Below, piece by piece: positions 24,743 through 36,560 of a DNA stretch of 64,000 bases. The notes beneath the pieces are model-generated. The model saw only the letters and a list, made by a program, of their open reading frames with translations, ran no database searches and was not told the origin of the DNA. Every line of letters starts with the position of its first letter. Position 1 is the first letter of the stretch. Source of the stretch: Whalleya microplaca (lineage: Eukaryota; Ascomycota; Sordariomycetes; Xylariales; Xylariaceae); NCBI GenBank assembly GCA_022497155.1, contig MU385749.1, positions 310,001-374,000 of the forward strand, written 5' to 3'. Position numbers and translations under genes: made by a program.

Positions 24743-25971
24743 AGTGATGATGATGCTTCCGAGGGTAGGCTAAATAGATCAAATTCTTCTCGAACCCTGA
24801 ATGTCGATATCCAAATTGTACCTAGATGACTTAAAACCAAGCATCATTGCGTAATGGACAAGTCGACTTTATGAAATCTGAGAGCAGCCGTCCGACCAGA
24901 AACCCTGTTATTCATAGGCATGTGTCGTCAATAAAGGAAGTTGAGTGACTGGAGTTCAACATCAAACATCAGATGTTTTTCAAAGACATCTTTGACAGCA
25001 TCATCGCTTTCATTGTTGTGCTCTGGCTTCAAATGAACCAGCATGCACGGGAGTAACACCATGGCACATGGCTGCGAACCCTTTGTCCTATTATGCCTCA
25101 GTTATGTCGAGATGTTGGTTGACTCGTTGAGCTTCATCATAGGTGTAGCACGGAGTACTGATGATTGACACTTATATCTAGGTATGCATGTGAGCAGGTA
25201 AAGGTCATGTGACAAAGGGGGTGCTGAAAACAGTGCTGAAAGGAGGGCTGAGAGGATGCTGTGACCACTGTGGAGCACTTGTCAGATTCAGTGTTCTTTG
25301 TGTAATTCGCCTATTAGCATGACTAGCGTCCAGTACCACCACGGTAGCTGTCATACTGCCAACACGCATCCCGTTTCTGCTGGCAATACGTTTTCTATCT
25401 AAAATCTACTTAAAATAGTTATTTCATATACTGTAGTGGGATTCAGGGGTTTACCGGAATGGGTTTATACCTAAGGGACTATAGCTAGCTGACCTTTTCT
25501 TTGTTCCTTTTCCACCCACGCAAGCTATTCACTGGGGTGCCATCTCAGTTCTTCGTCCTATTTCATACTCCACGTCATATTTCATGTTCATCCAAAAAGC
25601 AATAACATTCTGCGGCTACTTACTAGCTTTAATGAGTACCTGTGTTGGTCGTAAAGACTGGAGTTACATTGTTCCTTTAATAGTTTTATGCTCTTGGTCC
25701 TGCTCCTGCAAGCCAATACAGATTACAACCTTGGTCCTTCAACTCTAAGGTAGTCATAGATCTCGAATAGCGACAAAGAGAAACTGTTGCATCTTTCTAT
25801 AATATGTCTTTCTCCAACACCATTTGAATCTTTCGTCTTTACAGACTTCGTGAGTCACAAATCGATAGGATAGCTCCTGTCTTAGTATTGGTTGACGAGT
25901 CACCTATTTTCTTTCGGGAAGCCAGAGGCAAATTGGAGTTGGCCCCCGCCTTTACAGGCGCGCCGCCTAAA
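24743..25971. other. intergenic between acetyltransferase and amidohydrolase
   Basis: No coding region recognised. Both flanking genes are on the minus strand, so the acetyltransferase promoter and the amidohydrolase 3' end lie here. Confidence 0.5.
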
Positions 25972-27445
25972 TCAGTTCTTAAATGAATCCACATTTTTAT
26001 GAACATGCCCATTTATCACGATCGCATGTAGCCTGGATTTGTCTTGGAGGATCTTGATGTCCTCCAAGGGATTGCCGTCAACCAGGATGACATCGGCAAA
26101 GTAGCCCGGCAATACTTTCCCCAACTCGCTAGGGTAGCCCATTATATCCCCTCCCAGGGCCGTCGCTGTGATCAGAGATTCCTTGGGCGTGTACCCGAAG
26201 AGGTTGACGAAGTGCTCGAGGTCCTTTGCGTAAGTGCCGTGGGGAGCCCAGGCAAAGCCAAAGTCTCCGCCGGGCAGAATCCGAACGCCGCGCTTCCGAA
26301 GCTCGGTCATGGCCTTGCAGGCAATATCGACTTCGTGTACGAGGCCTTTCTTCTTGGCCATCTCCGGCGTGAGGCCGTAGGGGGTGGCATCGCCCGAGCA
26401 ACTGAGCAGCGGGAAGTTGATGGCCGGCGCCACGTACACCTGATCCTTGAGGGCCTCGAGCATGTCGAGTCCCTCGGCGTCGACGTAGCTGGCGTGGTAC
26501 TGTTTTGCCCGGTTAGGGTATTTCCAAAGCTGAGACAAGCCGAAAGGGGAAAGAAAACACTCTGGAAACACGTACGATGACATCGATGCCGGCGAGGCAC
26601 GACATCTTCACCGACGCCGCAGACCTAGCGTGCGAGCACACCCGCTTACCCCTATTGTGGGCCTCTTCCACGGCCGCCTTGGTCTCCGCTAAGGTGTAAT
26701 AGGTCTCTTCGCTACCCATATTCTCGGCCACGTAGTCGCCAGTCATGCTGAGCTTAATGTTGTCGGCACCTAGCTCAATGTTCTCACGCACGACACGGCG
26801 CATCGCGTCAGGACCATCGGCGTAGCGGCTAATGCTGGGAACAATTGCTCCGCCTGTCGTAGCTATCTCCTGACAATTGGACAGGGTGCGAGGCCCGGGA
26901 ATCATGCCGGACCTGATAGCGTTCTTGATAGCGATGTCGAGGCGTGGCCGCGCCGAGGCGGCTCCGAAACACATTGTGTATCCATAGTCCAGGTATGTCC
27001 TCGCCGACTGTGCCGTGAACAAGACGTGCTCTTCTAGCGGCAGGCTTGTTAGGCTGTCCAAGGTAGGAGCATCATTCCAGCTCAGGTGCGTATGAGCGTC
27101 CACCAGCCCGGACATGAGGGTCTTCTTGCCTTTCCCTTCAATAACCAGGGTATTGGCATCGGGAAGGACGTTGACTTTGCCAACCGCCGTAATCCTTTCC
27201 CCCTCGATAAGAACATCCCCCAGAAAGGGTTCAGAGCCAGTCGAATCGAAGACATTGACGTCCTTGAATAAGATTTTGGCCTTGTCGCCGTCTTTGTGGT
27301 TATTGATAGTGATATCGGCAGGCGTCGGCTTATAGAACGGAAGTCCGGTCACGGGATTGACTCTTTGAGCCGAGTCGACCCAGTGACCGTCCGAAACCAC
27401 TGTTGCGGCATGGCCATTAGTTTTGTTGATTTTCACTGCTGACAT
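25972..27445 (-). CDS. M38 amidohydrolase (imidazolonepropionase / ochratoxinase-like)
   Basis: Two exons, 27445-26576 and 26499-25972, giving 465 aa, a normal length for the family. The 76-nt intron (GTACGT..ACAG) sits inside the conserved GIDVI|YHASY segment, which confirms the joint. Metal-site features are present in order: HTH at residues 118-120 (LMSGLVDAHTHLSW), a Lys in GADNIKLSMTGD (expected carbamylated Lys), CSHARS His, YHASY His and a terminal Asp in LPGGDFGF. GYFADVILVDGNPLEDI at the end is the typical return to the small beta-sandwich. The family hydrolyses amide or peptide bonds with a binuclear metal site. The substrate is not predictable. Cytosolic; no signal peptide. It is divergent from the reductase gene at 27885 with 439 bp between. 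Confidence 0.9.
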
Positions 27446-27884
27446 TCTAACTCCGGAAATGACTAAGGGACGTATGGCGTTGAGAGAAGTGTGAGCAGAG
27501 TAAGCCTTTGACAGGGGTCTCCAGAGTTAGATCAACCCAGTTTTATCTAAACAGGAGCAGGGTCATTTTCAACGGTGCCATCATAGACCTGGGGAAGCAG
27601 TTTGCGTAGACGGATCGCTTCTTTCCGGGTGGGGTGATCACGATGGAGGTCCGTGTTGTCCGGACAGTTGCCGTACCTATCGCCTCCCGGCATTCGGAAA
27701 ATTGCCGATGGAGGGTTGCCACGTTCCGATTCGTTTACACCTGTCGATCTTGGCAACATCGAGTATCCCGTCTGATATATTACATATAAGGCAGACGCAT
27801 GCAACGGTAACTTCGAAGTCCCTTCGGTTACTCAAGTTTCAGGCAGTCATCTGATCTTTTTATTTCCGATTTCTTACCAGCAAA
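27446..27884. promoter_or_regulatory. shared divergent promoter region
   Basis: 439 bp separate the starts of the amidohydrolase (minus) and the reductase (plus), so both promoters must share this stretch. The frame at 27547-27804 has no recognisable protein. No binding site is asserted. Zn2Cys6 factors usually bind CGG half-sites, and several CGG/CCG triplets occur here, but they are not distinctive. Confidence 0.45.
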
Positions 27885-28916
27885 ATGGCTCTATCTGAAA
27901 GCTCCGAAACCCCGTCATTTGGGTTTGTAGGCCTCGGGAATATGGGCACTATGATGAGCCTTAATTTGGCGGCCTATTCGCAAAAGCAAGGACTTCCAAA
28001 GGTCAAGATATGGAATCGCACTCGCAGCAAGGTGGAACAGCTTGCCGAACAGGGCTCCTTCGAAATAGCAGACACATTGGAAGACTTGGCGGAGCGCTGC
28101 AGTATCATACACGCTTGTCTGGCGAACGATGAAGTTGCATTATCGGTCTATCGACAAATTCTGAGGGCTGCAAAGCCGGGCCTTATACTGGTGGACCATT
28201 CGACCTTATATCCCACCACATCTTCGACATTGCATGCCGAAGCCGAAGCGCAAGGATCGAGCTTCCTCTCCTGTCCGGTTTTTGGCCCACCTGCGGTAGC
28301 GAAGGTCGGGGGTCTCTTAGTTGTGGTATCCGGTAATGAGAAGAGCAGAGCAGTGTTAAAGGAATACATTGTGCCGACAATTGGAAGAGCGATTATCGAC
28401 TGCGGGGATGACACCTCGAAAGGGGCACTCCTCAAAATCCTAGGAAACAGCTGCATTCTAGGCACAATCGAGCTCATGTCAGAAAGCTTCACCCTGGCCG
28501 AGAAAACGGGGTTCGATGCCGAAGTGTTCTATGAATTCATACGTAAGTCGAGAAAAGCAGATACAAATCAGTGCTGACACGTCAATCCAGAACAATGGTT
28601 CCCTGCTCCAGCCTGGGTCAATTACGGTAGGAAGATCCGGGATGGGGCTTTTAGTGGCAAGACAGGGTTTACTCTACCTGGCGGGATGAAGGATGCATCA
28701 TACATACGGCGACTGGGTGCTGAAACATCAACGCCAACACCTATTATCGACCAAGCATGGAACCATCTCACCACAGCTAAAAGTCTTGGTGGCGAGGGAC
28801 TAGATTGGAGTGCATGTGCGGCTGGGATGCGTGTCACGGCGGGTTTGCCGCCATTCAAGGGCGAAGATTTCTCTTCAGTTCAGCAATTACCCTCGCAAAA
28901 CCACATAGCTAGATAA
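27885..28916 (+). CDS. NAD(P)-binding 6-phosphogluconate / 3-hydroxyisobutyrate dehydrogenase-like reductase
   Basis: Two exons, 27885-28542 and 28591-28916, giving 327 aa. The intron is GTAAGT..CCAG with phase 1, and the joint gives EFIQQWFPAP. An N-terminal Rossmann fold shows GFVGLGNMG (Gly16, Gly18, Gly21). DHSTLYPTTSS and CPVFGPPAVAKVGG are the substrate-binding regions of beta-hydroxyacid dehydrogenases. The expected catalytic lysine is Lys184 in SKGALLKILGN. The C-terminal half is helical (GFTLPGGMKDASY..R). The family reversibly oxidises a 3-hydroxy acid or reduces an imine or semialdehyde with NAD(P). The short 327-aa form is the beta-HAD/imine-reductase size, not true 6PGDH. It is transcribed away from the amidohydrolase. 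Confidence 0.9.
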
Positions 28917-29326
28917 ATATGAGTAGTATTGCCCCAAACTAGATAATATTTAATGCTAAAGCAAAGCAATTATCTTATATAGCTTTCTTGCATTATATCT
29001 ATACCACCATGATAGGATGTAGCATTTTAAGGCGATATTTACTCATGCTTCCCCCTCTAAAAAGGGGCATTTATTAGAGGATAGAAGATCTAACCGAAAT
29101 TATATGATAGACTTCAAGGCTGAGCTTCCGCATAGCTCTGCATAGAATATTAAGAAACTGGACATTGAAAACGGTCTTTCGAAGGATGATAATTCAGATG
29201 TAAGTAGATACGAGTAAATGAATAGGATTATATTCTAAGCTTCTGAATTGCCTCATTGCCTAGCTATCAGTGCTCGAGATATTTGACATTCTTCGGGAAT
29301 ACTACCTGATAAACAAGTGAATTCTC
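28917..29326. other. AT-rich convergent intergenic spacer
   Basis: Holds the 3' ends of the reductase (plus) and the alpha/beta hydrolase (minus). It is AT-rich with many stops. An aataatt-type sequence could serve in 3' processing, but no site is assigned. Confidence 0.5.
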
Positions 29327-30192
29327 TCATGTGCTATCCTTTGCCACCGATACTATAGCTTTCACACACTCGGATGGGCTCTCCAACATATGCCAATGGC
29401 CCACACCATTACAAACCACTTGTTTGGCATTCGACCCGATATCTCTCACAATACCCGCACCCACTGCAACTGTAGATACCTTATCTTCTTCTCCGCTGAG
29501 AATGAGAACCCTAGCCTGGATCTGGCTCCATGCTGGCGGTGAACTCCGAGCCATAGCATCTACAGCCTGGGCATACCCTTCTGGGTCTTGCCTCGTGAGC
29601 ATTTCCCTTGCTAGAGATATCTCACCTTTCCGATTAATCAGTGAACTAACTGAGAACGCATTCGACACGATTGCATCTGCAACCGCCCCCATCCCTTGCG
29701 CTCGAACTGTAGTGGAACGGGTAGCGAGCGCTTTCTGTCCGGCTTCAGGAGGTGGCACCCCAGGGCCGAAAGCTACAACTCCTTTCACAGCTTCCGGGCG
29801 CTTGGCCGCAAGGTGGAAGCTGATGAGCCCTCCGAGGGAGTGACCCACAACCACAATGTTTTTCAATCCTAAGTAGCTAATGATAGCTAGTCCTTTTATT
29901 AGTGCCTCACACAATCTCATTATGACTGAGTAGGAAGTTCACCTTCACAATCGGCCACGAAAGACTCAATGCTCGATTCTGATGGCAGAGAACTTCGACC
30001 ATGGCCGGAGAAGTCGAAGCGGACCAGATCGAATCCCTGAAGCTCGGAGACGAGAGTTTGGAAGGCGTTCGTAGTCCCGCCAAGTCCGTGGATGAATAGG
30101 ATAGTCTTGGCATCGCTATTACCCTCTCTTTCATAGAACAGCTTAACAGAATCGCGAAGTATGTACCCCGAAGATGTGATTTGAGAAGCCAT
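29327..30192 (-). CDS. alpha/beta hydrolase (3-oxoadipate enol-lactonase-like)
   Basis: Two exons, 30192-29943 and 29892-29327, giving 271 aa. The 50-nt intron (GTGAAC..AAAG, branch CACTAAT) joins VADCE|GLAII. The catalytic triad is visible: nucleophile Ser102 in GHSLGG, Asp220 in SGEEDKV and His249 in GVGHWHM. The oxyanion-hole motif HGLGG is at 35-39. The length and the F-D-x-x-G-H-G-R-S segment fit the compact lactonase/esterase group. There is no signal peptide, so it is probably cytosolic. The reaction is inferred as ester, lactone or C-C hydrolysis; the substrate is unknown. It converges on the reductase gene, as part of the metabolic run at 24-37 kb. Confidence 0.9.
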
Positions 30193-30786
30193 GGTTCACT
30201 GAGAGGTTGTATGAGGACGTGGCAGTATCTGGCCAACATGTATTGCTTTATGGGTGATTGCTTAAGTATTGTAAAGGTTCACATTGTCTAGGTGTTTGAT
30301 CCCAATGAGCTCAGAGATCCCTCCGGAATGTTGCCGTGCACTGGGAGCGGGGTTTCGTTCCGTTGTTCTCACGTTACTCCCAAACCTCAACCATTCAACT
30401 CGTTATACCTAATCTTATGTACGATAAAGTTCCCAAGCACAACAATAATCACCTTCATTTGTCGACTCATCAAAATTGAGTCCCGAAGCCGTAATTCATT
30501 TAAGTCTAGAGCTAGTGAGGGATGAGCTTAATAATTATGGAAGCAATCAATTTAGGATAGAGAGGGGGTTGTCTGAACTTTGAATTAGACCGTGCACACG
30601 TCTCAAGTCAAAATATTTTGAAATATAGTATTGAGATGAAACTTAACACATAAGAGAGAGATTCACATTTCCTCATACTAAAAGTTCCGCGTAATATGTT
30701 AGAGATTAGAGGTGGCTAGTTCGTAGACTTGAAGTTCAAGATCAAAAAAAATTCTGATCATTTTTATATATAATATTGATGGTATA
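30193..30786. other. intergenic, AT-rich
   Basis: Promoter side of the alpha/beta hydrolase and 3' side of the 225-aa gene. There is no supported gene; the frame at 30292-30525 lacks family features. Confidence 0.5.
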
Positions 30787-31516
30787 TTAATCAAAATTAT
30801 CAAATAGGGCTGTGATGTAGGCGCTGTATTCTTTTATGAGTGAACAAGCAGTGGATTCTGCTGCAGGTCCAATAATCGAGATGAACGGTGCTCTGGTAAG
30901 TTTTCCTTCCGGCTCAAAGATGCTTTCTTGTGCTGTGGCGAGCCTGCGTGCTTTTTGGACTAGAATTGGGCTGCCCTTGACTCTTAGAACCCCTTCTTTT
31001 TCTTCTGATACTTCAACGACTGCTGAGACAGACACATTCTTTGGGTTGTCCATCTCCGCAAATGGCTCCAATTCTGGTGGTACGTTACATGAAGTTTTTG
31101 TAACTGATGCTTCCCAGATTTCTCGACCGACTATTCGCGAAGCTAAAGACGTCCATCCCAGAAGAGTCAAGTCACAAGCAAGATCCTCGTTAGATAGAAG
31201 CAGGAAGATGCGGAGGGCGCTAGCGAAGGAAGATTCGGAGAGGCCACCATCAAGCGGAAAAGCAATAGCTATAGGTGCTAGTTCAGGGTCCTTTCCGGGT
31301 CGAGTAATGTAGTTATTTCCTACACTGTCCTCCTATTGAAATCCATTAGGGATTTTAGGAACATAGCAATCATGGGCAACTTACAGAAAACTGAAGCGAT
31401 TGCGACTCAGCAAGCTTTCTCAGTGCTTCCCTGAATGGTGTGTTCAAGGGCGTCAGCAAGGCCTGGGTACTCGCGTAGGCTTTCCGAAGTCCTGCAATAG
31501 TGTCCAATCCTGCCAT
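30787..31516 (-). CDS. protein of unknown function, 225 aa
   Basis: Two exons, 31516-31385 (44 codons) and 31332-30787, giving 225 aa. The intron is 52 nt (GTAAGT..AATAG, phase 0). The start is the first ATG (MAGLDTIAGLRKAY). I do not recognise a family. The protein has an amphipathic helical N-terminus and a middle block APIAIAFPLDGGLSES followed by ALRIFLLLSN. The last third alternates strand and helix and ends in KEYSAYITALFDNFD. It is soluble in appearance, with no signal peptide and no membrane helix of convincing length. It lies between the alpha/beta hydrolase and, across a divergent promoter, the Dabb-barrel gene, so a role in the same pathway is the natural hypothesis. Confidence 0.75.
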
Positions 31517-32030
31517 TGTTTCATAAAGTCTTTATTCAGTTCATAGGGAATAAAATAATAGTAAATTGCATTGACAGACCATCAATTTCACTGAAGTCTA
31601 TGTTCCCCGTAATTAACTCGCGGGTTTACATATAATTCTAATATGAAATAGTCGGTGGGCAGATCTTGGCAATAATATGTTCCCGCTTACGAACGTGAAG
31701 GCTTTCAGATTAAGGAGTTAGGAGCGCTTACCTAATTGTGATCAGGGACTATACGAACGGGAAGATGCCGGGGTATGGGATACCGTTTGGAGGAATACGT
31801 ACAGTCGTCTTTGGAAGCTACCGGGATTGCACGGAGACCAAGTTATTGCGTCTTATACACCTCCAAAGCCCGCTCTATAGATCCGAACTCCGACCAGCGC
31901 GCGACCAAAATCTATGCTTATGATCCCATATGATGCAGGCAAATTTTCATAAGCTCATAATATTGCCACCATTGGGGATTTCTGTCTGTTTTGTCATACA
32001 TCATCTAGATACCTTCGTCCCTGCATCAAG
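31517..32030. promoter_or_regulatory. divergent promoter between the 225-aa gene and the Dabb gene
   Basis: 514 bp between two start codons facing away from each other. No gene lies inside; the frame at 31738-31923 has no recognisable features. No specific site is claimed. Confidence 0.4.
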
Positions 32031-32520
32031 ATGCCTGTGTATCACATAGGTAAGGTTTTATTGAACCAACCTAAAGTTGATATCAGCACTAACAATTTAT
32101 TCAGTCTTGTTCCAATTGAAGCCGGCGGTCTCACAAGAGTCGTTGGCTGCATTCTCAAAAAAGGCAGCGGAAATGGTGGGAAAGATTCCTGGTAGATCAC
32201 CCTCTTTAATTCGACGTCTTTATTTTAAACTAATAGTCGTATTGGCTAGGCCTCTTGAAGATTGACATCAACCGCCCTTTGCCTGCGACCGCGCATCGCA
32301 GTAAAGGTTACGACATAGGTCTCGTGGCTGTCCTGGAGAAGCCGGGAGATGTTGCAGTTTATGCAGCTCATCCAGCCCACTTGGAGTATGTTCAACGGCA
32401 ATTGGCAAATAGGCAACTCTCCGCGAGAACTAACATGAACAACCTATAACTAGGGTCCAGGAAATTCGCGAACGGCTTTGCGTTGACACGCTCGCATACG
32501 ATTTGGAGTTTGCTGCATGA
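32031..32520 (+). CDS. small Dabb (stress-responsive A/B barrel) domain protein
   Basis: Four small exons, 32031-32049, 32105-32191, 32250-32389 and 32461-32520, summing to 306 nt and 101 aa, the usual size of a single Dabb barrel. The N-terminus is MPVYHIVLFQLKP, the classic first strand with its metal- or substrate-facing His. A helix follows (SLAAFSKKAAEMVGKIPG), then the YDIGLVAVLEKPGDVAVYAAHPAH strand-helix pair. The last exon ends ERLCVDTLAYDLEF, typical of the closing strand. The third donor (after LEY) is the weakest joint. Dabb proteins are dimeric barrels. Some act as polyketide cyclases (olivetolic acid cyclase) or decarboxylases; others have no known activity. It lies 293 bp upstream of the Zn2Cys6 gene, on the same strand. 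Confidence 0.85.
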
Positions 32521-32813
32521 TGTAACCACACAAACTACATAGACTACATATAGATAGTTGAATGATCTATATATTCCGCAGATAACTTATTTACATCTTC
32601 GTACCCCGCTTAGACTTATCGAAGGCGGCCGCCTGATGCTGACCGCCTGCATCACTCGGATTCGGTTCGGATTTAGAGAAATCCGCATAGACCCCACTCC
32701 GAGCCTCCAGCATAGGGTTGTGCCGTATGTGAGCGTGAATTCTTTGCTTGTTGGAGTTCAATAGACTCTTGTCTAGCTGTAGAGGAAACGAGCGACTAAT
32801 ATTCAATACTATA

Positions 32814-35091
32814 ATGCAGCAAAGCGAACATAGTCGCAATAGCAACGCTCGACCATCACGGAAGTATGGATTTGCTTGTTCGAATTGTAGGAGACGCAAA
32901 GCAAGATGTAACGGTGGTATGCCATCTTGTCAAAAGTGTCTTTCCAACAATGAAACTTGTTCATACGATAAGTAAGTGGCTTGATGATGAATGACAATGA
33001 CAATTTGTAACAATGTGCTAGGGCCCCTTCAGTGGCTTATGCCGTATCCTTACAAAATCAATTGCAGGCATATAAGACTAGGATTGAGGACCTTCGTCGC
33101 GTCAAGGATAAAGATCGTGACTCTCTCCTGAATGAGCCTATCAGCACAATAGGCCCAAATGAGGGACGATCCCGGGCATTTCGCTATCCTCCCGAATCCT
33201 CCAGTCTCCAGCAGATGGAAAACGCTGCTACTGAAGACACAGACGACGCCGCTGAGATGGCTTCTGTGGGAGCAGATGGTCGAGTCTGCTTCTATGGAAA
33301 GACTAGTTTGTACCATGTAGACCCCAGTGGCTTTGACGCGGACAGTCCTACAACAAGTCATGAAGCTGATATCGGAGATGGCACCAATGGCACGATAGAT
33401 ATTTCTTCGATGTCGAGGTTCCATGATACTGTCTCACTTCTAGCAGAAATCCCCTCTATTCTCCTGAACGACCTCCTTGATACCTATTGGTGTTACCCAC
33501 ATCACCTTCACTGTGTGTTGTGTAAGGTTCTGTTTCTACGTTAGCATGCCTATATAATTACCTGCTTCTGAAATCTAACCGATATCTAGGAGACCTATAT
33601 AGTTCAGGGCCTTATGTTACCCCTTTCTTGCTGTGTGCTGTGCTCACACAAGCTGCTCGATACTCTATACGTCGAGACGCCATAGAAATCGGGCACCATT
33701 TTGCGACTAAAGCTCTGCAACTGTTACTATGCGATATAGAAAAGGGAAGTTCTATCCCTACTGTTCAGGGGCTACTTATATTTTCGGCCCGAGAATGCGC
33801 CTGTGGCCGTGTATCCCAGGGCTGGCTCTACTCTGGAATGGCATTTCGAATGATGCGAGACCTCGGCATCGACGTCTCGCCTAAGAAGCTTGGGCCCTTG
33901 GCGAAACAATTCTCTGAAGAAGAACTCGCGTTGCGGCAGCAGGTATTCTGGAGCTGCTTCACGTGGGATAAAACCATGAGCATATGCCTAGGCCGGGCAT
34001 CAGCTGTACACTGCACTGTCGAATTACCTACGCGAGACACATTGCCTTATGGGCGTGAGGCAGACGACGAAGTGTGGTTGCCAACGGCAGGGCGTACTTC
34101 ATTGGCAGAGGGCCTCGTAGAGCAGAAGGCTTTGAGTAGCACACGCTTCACAGCTTATTGCGAGCTCTGTGTAATCACCGAAAGCATTCTGGACTCGTTA
34201 TATTCGCGACCGCATAGTGGGCAGCAAGACAAGCTCTTGGCATATCTGGATTCAACGTTACAGAAACTGAAGTCTTGGGCAGACCGGCAACCGCCGGAGC
34301 TACTTATCAAAGACACCACCACATCCGCCATAGTGTCTCCCCCATTACACATCTTACTTCTCAACCTAATGTATCACGCAGTTACAATTCTTCTATGCCG
34401 ACCCTATCGCACAATACTACAACATGCAAAGGATAAATGCACCAGAGCATCTGAAATGATCGACACTCTCTTTATGCTGCATGTCAAACGCTTTGGATTC
34501 CGCTACGTTACTTATTTACAGACATACACGTTGTTTGTCGCCTGCACAATCAATGTGCTTGACTTTACTGAGAACGAAAGCCCTACTGGAGACTCAGGAC
34601 TAGCTCGAGAAGCTAGTGCTAGACTTCACTTTGGGCTTGAAATTCTCAGACAAGCAAATAGCACGCCGGCATCAGCTCGCTGCGCCGCCACCATTTCTCA
34701 GCTGATCCAGAGACAGAGGGCATCTAAGCAGAATGGGAGAAGGGATACCGGACAAGATGCATCTTCAGTAACCACGAATACTCCTGCTACGGGCTTGGAT
34801 AAATGCTCTACTAGCCAAGAACCCCCGATGGCCCCTTTGATAGCAAACTCGCTGCCACCCCAATCACTTCCTATACTCTCCGGAAGAGGCCAGACTGAGC
34901 TGGTATCAACGACTGATGCTCCGTATATTCAAGGTCCGAATATGATTCCAACATTTGAGCCTTCTGTTCCAATCGAAACACCACTCAGGTGGTTACCAGA
35001 GAATGTCCAGGACGACGGGAGCTGGATGTTAATGACAGATATAGATATTAACGGTGATTTCCACTACTCACCAATGGACGAGTTCTCGTAG
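32814..35091 (+). CDS. Zn2Cys6 fungal transcription factor with middle homology region
   Basis: Three exons, 32814-32971, 33022-33539 and 33590-35091, giving 725 aa. The binuclear zinc cluster has Cys at 22, 25, 32, 39, 42 and 49 (C-x2-C-x6-C-x6-C-x2-C-x6-C). A linker and a short coiled region follow (VSLQNQLQAYKTRIEDL). The fungal-specific middle homology region follows across the second joint, with LFLRDLYSSGPYVTPFLLCAVL. It includes the hallmarks GWLYSGMAFRMMRDLGID, EELALRQQVFWSCFTWDK and SICLGR. The C-terminus is Ser/Pro/Asp-rich, a plausible activation region. The factor is nuclear and DNA-binding. The best guess for its targets is the neighbouring metabolic genes, as is common for cluster-resident Zn2Cys6 regulators. 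Confidence 0.93.
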
Positions 35092-36560
35092 TCTAGGCAA
35101 TGCCTCTATGACAGCGGTTGTACACAATTTTCGAAGCACTTTAGATAAATGAGCCCGCTTCAAATGACAAATGTATGGTCTCATCAGGTGTATATTAGGA
35201 TACAAACTCGTTCCTCTCAGACTAGAGCATATATATCAACTATTTCTCTTGTATAAATGAACTTCTATGATCTATTATGGTGTCTGAGCTAGTTTAGTGA
35301 TGGTTGCCTAATGAAAGTACGGAATAGGGTATGGTCAAATCAAGACGTAATACATGAGAATATTACCAGGGTATCGCTATCACTAATTTTTTTTCGAGAT
35401 ATTGATTGTCAGCAGTATGTTCGGTCATGCCAAATCAACGTACATGAACTTAGCCTTGCTTGTCCCGCTCATCAGCGACTGATGGTCCCTACCAGATGTC
35501 TTTGAGATGAAAAGCACAGCCTTCCTTCATTGCTCGCATAGAAATTTGAGATTATCATGATACTAGCATTATACCTAGCATCATAATTTTAATGATTATG
35601 TTGAATTGAGGGTCAAGGACTGGTACAGTACAAGGCACAAATAGTAGCATTGTGTATATGACAGGCCATCTGCCACTCTAGAATAGCTGAACCTCAAGTC
35701 AATCTAAGCCTCATTAACCCTGTATTTCAACAGATTACGCCCTTTATTACATCAACTCATTCTATAAATACAACTTATCCTCGATCACCGGGAATCGGTG
35801 AAAGTGAGTTGCAACACATCTTTCAGCCCAAAGGAGCAGATGGATTCAACTCTACATGGGCAATTTGGTATATTTTATAATATCAACACTCCTCCAGAAG
35901 ATGTCTATGAACACCATGATTCCTTATAAATACGTCAAACTATATTTAGACCCATTAAGCTTGTTTGCGCCTGTAGAACTCCCCAAGTTTGATTTTTTAA
36001 TTATGATAACATGAATATTAAGAAGGGGGAGGTATTCTTTCATTTTCTATAGAAACCTAGAGTCCCCTCGTACTGAATCCGACTCAATACAACGACAAAA
36101 ATAAGGCTTGAGGCGATCCGATCCACCTTGACTTTGACTAAAAAAGGATTAGCAAGTCCTTTAGTCCTCTTTCAGCCCAACATACACCATTATAGCTTAC
36201 GATTACTAATTAACAGTGCAACCCCGGGCCTCCTCACAAGTGTTACCTTACTCTTAGACCTAGGATGTTTGACTGCGCCCTCTCTAATCATTCCAACACC
36301 AAGTAATTATCGTCAACGACCTCGTGAACATAAACCGTGGGAAGTGCTACAGACAGATCTTAACGCCCCGTGGATTTGAAAGTCAAATTAAGGAAATCCA
36401 CGGAGCCTCGGACAATTAGAGCAGTAAGACTCTTATTCTTAAAAGACATATGATTGGCCATATCTCCACACTTTCAAAATTACCAGTCGTAAGCATAGCT
36501 ACTGTCTTCAAGCTCACGAAACTTGGCCCAAAATACTCCTCATTCTAGCTCCTATCAGCA
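35092..36560. other. intergenic with one perfect hairpin
   Basis: 1.5 kb, AT-rich, no gene supported. At about 36367-36401 a 10-bp perfect inverted repeat (ccgtggattt / aaatccacgg) flanks a short loop. Confidence 0.5.

Noticed and set aside
26044..26580. 178-aa plus-strand frame
   Set aside because: Antisense shadow of the amidohydrolase exon, whose catalytic motifs are clear on the minus strand.
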